Origin: Geomonas limicola
GTDB taxonomy: Bacteria > Desulfobacterota > Desulfuromonadia > Geobacterales > Geobacteraceae
Assembly: GCF_014193675.1 (NCBI RefSeq)
Contig: NZ_BLXZ01000011.1
Location: forward strand, 112,780 to 176,779
Direction: 5' to 3'
Length of the DNA stretch: 64,000 nucleotides
A model generated the notes under the pieces. It saw nothing but the letters and a program-made list of their open reading frames with translations, did not search any database and was not told the origin of the DNA. The translations under genes and the position numbers were made by a program. Numbering within the stretch: position 1 is the first letter of the stretch; the number at the start of each line of letters is the position of its first letter. Shown piece after piece: positions 62,241-64,000 of the stretch.

Positions 62241-63710
62241 TCAGCCACATATGATACGTGAGGTGAACCCTCCACCTTCCGCCGGTACGAGTTCCAGGTG
62301 ATTCAGGATACAAGGAATCCTGTCTTCCTGGTGATGCGTCACGTAAAGGATCTGGCTACGCCCGGTCTTACCAAGATGATCGACCAGCTTCAGGACCATC
62401 TCCCGATTCACATCATCGAGTCCCTGGCACGGCTCATCCAGGATCAACAGGTCTGGCTGCTTTACCATGGCCCTCGCCAGCAGAACCAGACGCTGTTCGC
62501 CATAGGACAGGTTACGAAACGGCGCATCCAGATACTTTTCCATATGGAGCATCCTGAGCCATTCAAGCGCGATGTCCTGCTGTGTCTTCGAGTACTCATG
62601 ATAGACGCCAATCGAGTCGAAGAACCCGGAGATAACCACGATTTTCACCGTTACGCCGACACGGTAATCCTGCTGGAAGCCGGTGGAAACGAGGCCGATG
62701 CGCCTCTTGATATCCCAGACACTCTCGCCAGAGCCCTTCCGTATCCCGAAAAGGGTGATGTCGTTGGCATAGGCCTGGGGATTGTCGCCACTGATCAGGT
62801 TGAGGAGCGTCGACTTCCCGGCGCCGTTAGGACCGGAAATCTTCCAGTGCTCGCCGCGGCGTACCTGCCAGTTCAATCCGTTGAGGACGTACTTTTCGTC
62901 GTAGCGGACCACGACATTGTGCATTTCGATGAGTGGTAAGTTTTCCGGTAGTGGCTCTATCTCGGTAGACGGATCAAACTGAGGCAGTTGGGCGGGCAAG
63001 GTGTAATGAAAGGCATGAACGCGCCGCAAAGCTTCCGAGTTGAGGAGCTCTTCTTTCGGACCAGCCATGAGGATTCGGCAGTCCTTCACATAGGCGATAT
63101 GGGTGGTCTCTGCGACAATCTCACTGAAGCGGTTGAGCAGCAGAATGACCCTGAGCCCGTTGCCGATCGACTTCGAGATCAGGTCATTGAGTACCAGGAC
63201 GGACTGCCGGTCCAGACCATCGAACGGCTCGTCAAGAACCAGCAGGTCAGGATCCTGCATCAGGGCCTTGCAGATCAGAACCTTGCGCATTTCCCCGGTT
63301 GAGAGGAACTTGAGTCCGCGAGCGAGGATGGCGGTAAAGGCGAGATCCTTGGCAAGAGCCTCAAGCTTCTCCCGAGCACCTGCGTCAGGATGTTCACCCA
63401 GGATGAAGTCGGTGACGAGGGTGCCTTCGTCAACCTTTCCGATGAAATCGGAGTCATCCTTGTAGCGCTCTTCCTCGAGAATCTCGTTCAACTTCTCGAA
63501 TGAGACAAAAGCCGGGCACTCGGCAGCCTGACAGGTGCCGGAAACAATCTTCAAACTATTGCAGAGCAGCTTACCGAAGGAAGACTTTCCGGAGCCGTTG
63601 GCACCTACGATTGCCCAGTGCTCATCCTCGCGAAGGGTAAGCGTGATATTTTCCAGACGGACGGAATCATTGATCTTAACAGTGACCCCGTCGAAGCTGA
63701 TCTGTGACAA
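62241..63710 (-). CDS. ModF-like double ABC ATPase
   Basis: 489 residues with two ABC ATPase domains and no membrane segment. Domain 1: Walker A GANGSGKSS, FLSTGEMRKVLICKAL, LLVLDEPFDGLD. Domain 2: GPNGAGKST, NLSYGEQRLVLLARAM, LLILDEPCQGLD. The signature motifs are degenerate (STGEM, SYGEQ), as in ModF/PhrA of E. coli, whose role is poorly known despite the link to molybdate. Starts at a TTG (63710) with GGGG eight bases upstream. No mod genes are nearby. Confidence 0.85.
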   Translation of the reverse strand: MSQISFDGVTVKINDSVRLENITLTLREDEHWAIVGANGSGKSSFGKLLCNSLKIVSGTCQAAECPAFVSFEKLNEILEEERYKDDSDFIGKVDEGTLVTDFILGEHPDAGAREKLEALAKDLAFTAILARGLKFLSTGEMRKVLICKALMQDPDLLVLDEPFDGLDRQSVLVLNDLISKSIGNGLRVILLLNRFSEIVAETTHIAYVKDCRILMAGPKEELLNSEALRRVHAFHYTLPAQLPQFDPSTEIEPLPENLPLIEMHNVVVRYDEKYVLNGLNWQVRRGEHWKISGPNGAGKSTLLNLISGDNPQAYANDITLFGIRKGSGESVWDIKRRIGLVSTGFQQDYRVGVTVKIVVISGFFDSIGVYHEYSKTQQDIALEWLRMLHMEKYLDAPFRNLSYGEQRLVLLARAMVKQPDLLILDEPCQGLDDVNREMVLKLVDHLGKTGRSQILYVTHHQEDRIPCILNHLELVPAEGGGFTSRIICG

Positions 63711-63751
63711 AGTAAATTCCCCAAAGTACTACGGCAAGAAACTGAGACAGT

Positions 63752-63778
63752 TTCGTACAACGGACCGCCGATTGTCAA
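63752..63778 (-). promoter_or_regulatory. Weak candidate promoter for the ModF-like gene
   Basis: TTGACA (63778-63773) and TACGAA (63757-63752) on the minus strand with a short 15-base spacer. Confidence 0.35.
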
Positions 63779-63872
63779 CCCGCTTCACTGGTACGTGAAA
63801 GCTGACACTGGATTTGCCGGTGGTCCAGGCTCTCCGGTTTCCGGTGCTGATTGAAGTAGCAGTCTGAACGCG

Positions 63873-63904
63873 AAAAGCCCCGCTGATTTCTCAGCGGGGC
63901 TTTT
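63873..63904 (-). terminator. rRNA operon terminator
   Basis: AAAAGCCCCGCTGA, loop, TCAGCGGGGCTTTT. A perfect stem with T-runs, a few bases after the 3' end of the 5S rRNA gene read on the minus strand. Confidence 0.9.
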
Positions 63905-63915
63905 CAATTAAATTC

Positions 63916-64000
63916 CCTGCGGCGACCTACTCTCCCACATAGCTTCCCATGCAGTACCATCGGCCCAGAGAGGCTTAACTTCTGTGTTCGGGATGGGAAC
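63916..64000 (-). rRNA. rrf: 5S ribosomal RNA, 3' part (5' end beyond window)
   Basis: The minus strand ends with the typical 5S 3' segment GTGGGAGAGTAGGTCGCCGCA, and the region GTTCCCATCCCGAACACAGA lies at the window edge. About 85 of about 117 bases are visible. The operon would run rightwards out of the window (16S-23S upstream on the minus strand). Confidence 0.92.

Overview
The window is a GC-rich (by eye a little over 60 %) stretch of a Gram-negative chromosome. Gene content and order point to the Geobacter group (Desulfuromonadia: Geobacter, Geomonas or Citrifermentans-like). The markers are a lysS-lolCD-bamA-skp-lpxD-fabZ-lpxA-lpxB-msbA run, an lptCAB-rpoN-hpf-hprK-rapZ-PTS run, and a 5S rRNA gene at the right edge. 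No plasmid, phage or CRISPR sequence was found. The species is inferred, not proven.

Layout. (1) 1-8.2 kb, minus strand: LptC-LptA-LptB (LPS export), sigma-54, hibernation factor, HPr kinase, RapZ, a mannose-family EIIA, HPr and the start of EI. This is a regulatory PTS with no visible sugar permease. (2) 8.4-22.9 kb, minus: surface-polysaccharide and LPS-core genes (gmd, hldE, an unassigned enzyme, an LtaS-like sulfatase, two GT11-like and four GT2-like transferases, a UDP-glucuronate epimerase, two heptosyltransferases, a Trm112-like protein). (3) 23.3-39.6 kb, minus: lipid A and envelope assembly (lpxK, waaA, PAP2 phosphatase, lpxL, msbA, lpxB, lpxA, fabZ, lpxD, skp, bamA, lolD, lolC) headed by lysS. 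(4) 39.7-64 kb, mixed strands: RCC1-repeat lipoprotein, ettA, bioC/bioH-like/bioF, membrane metallophosphoesterase, a cysteine-rich ferredoxin-like protein with a structured leader, fatty acid hydroxylase-like protein, small conserved proteins, aroC, glgX, lnt, two small envelope proteins, a DMT transporter, DUF4142 protein, M16 protease, ung, a ModF-like ABC ATPase, and the 3' end of an rRNA operon.

How it fits together. Nearly everything from 6.4 to 39.6 kb makes, modifies or transports LPS and outer-membrane components. Genes are tightly packed, with several ATGA or GTGA start/stop overlaps. Where gaps do occur inside this co-directional run they often hold short imperfect tandem repeats of period 7 (once period 6), in several cases as facing inverted arrays that could fold into long hairpins. 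These arrays are the most unusual thing in the window. A 127-bp element with about 23-bp terminal inverted repeats lies between lpxK and the Trm112-like gene. The usual deltaproteobacterial position for LpxI, between lpxA and lpxB, is empty.
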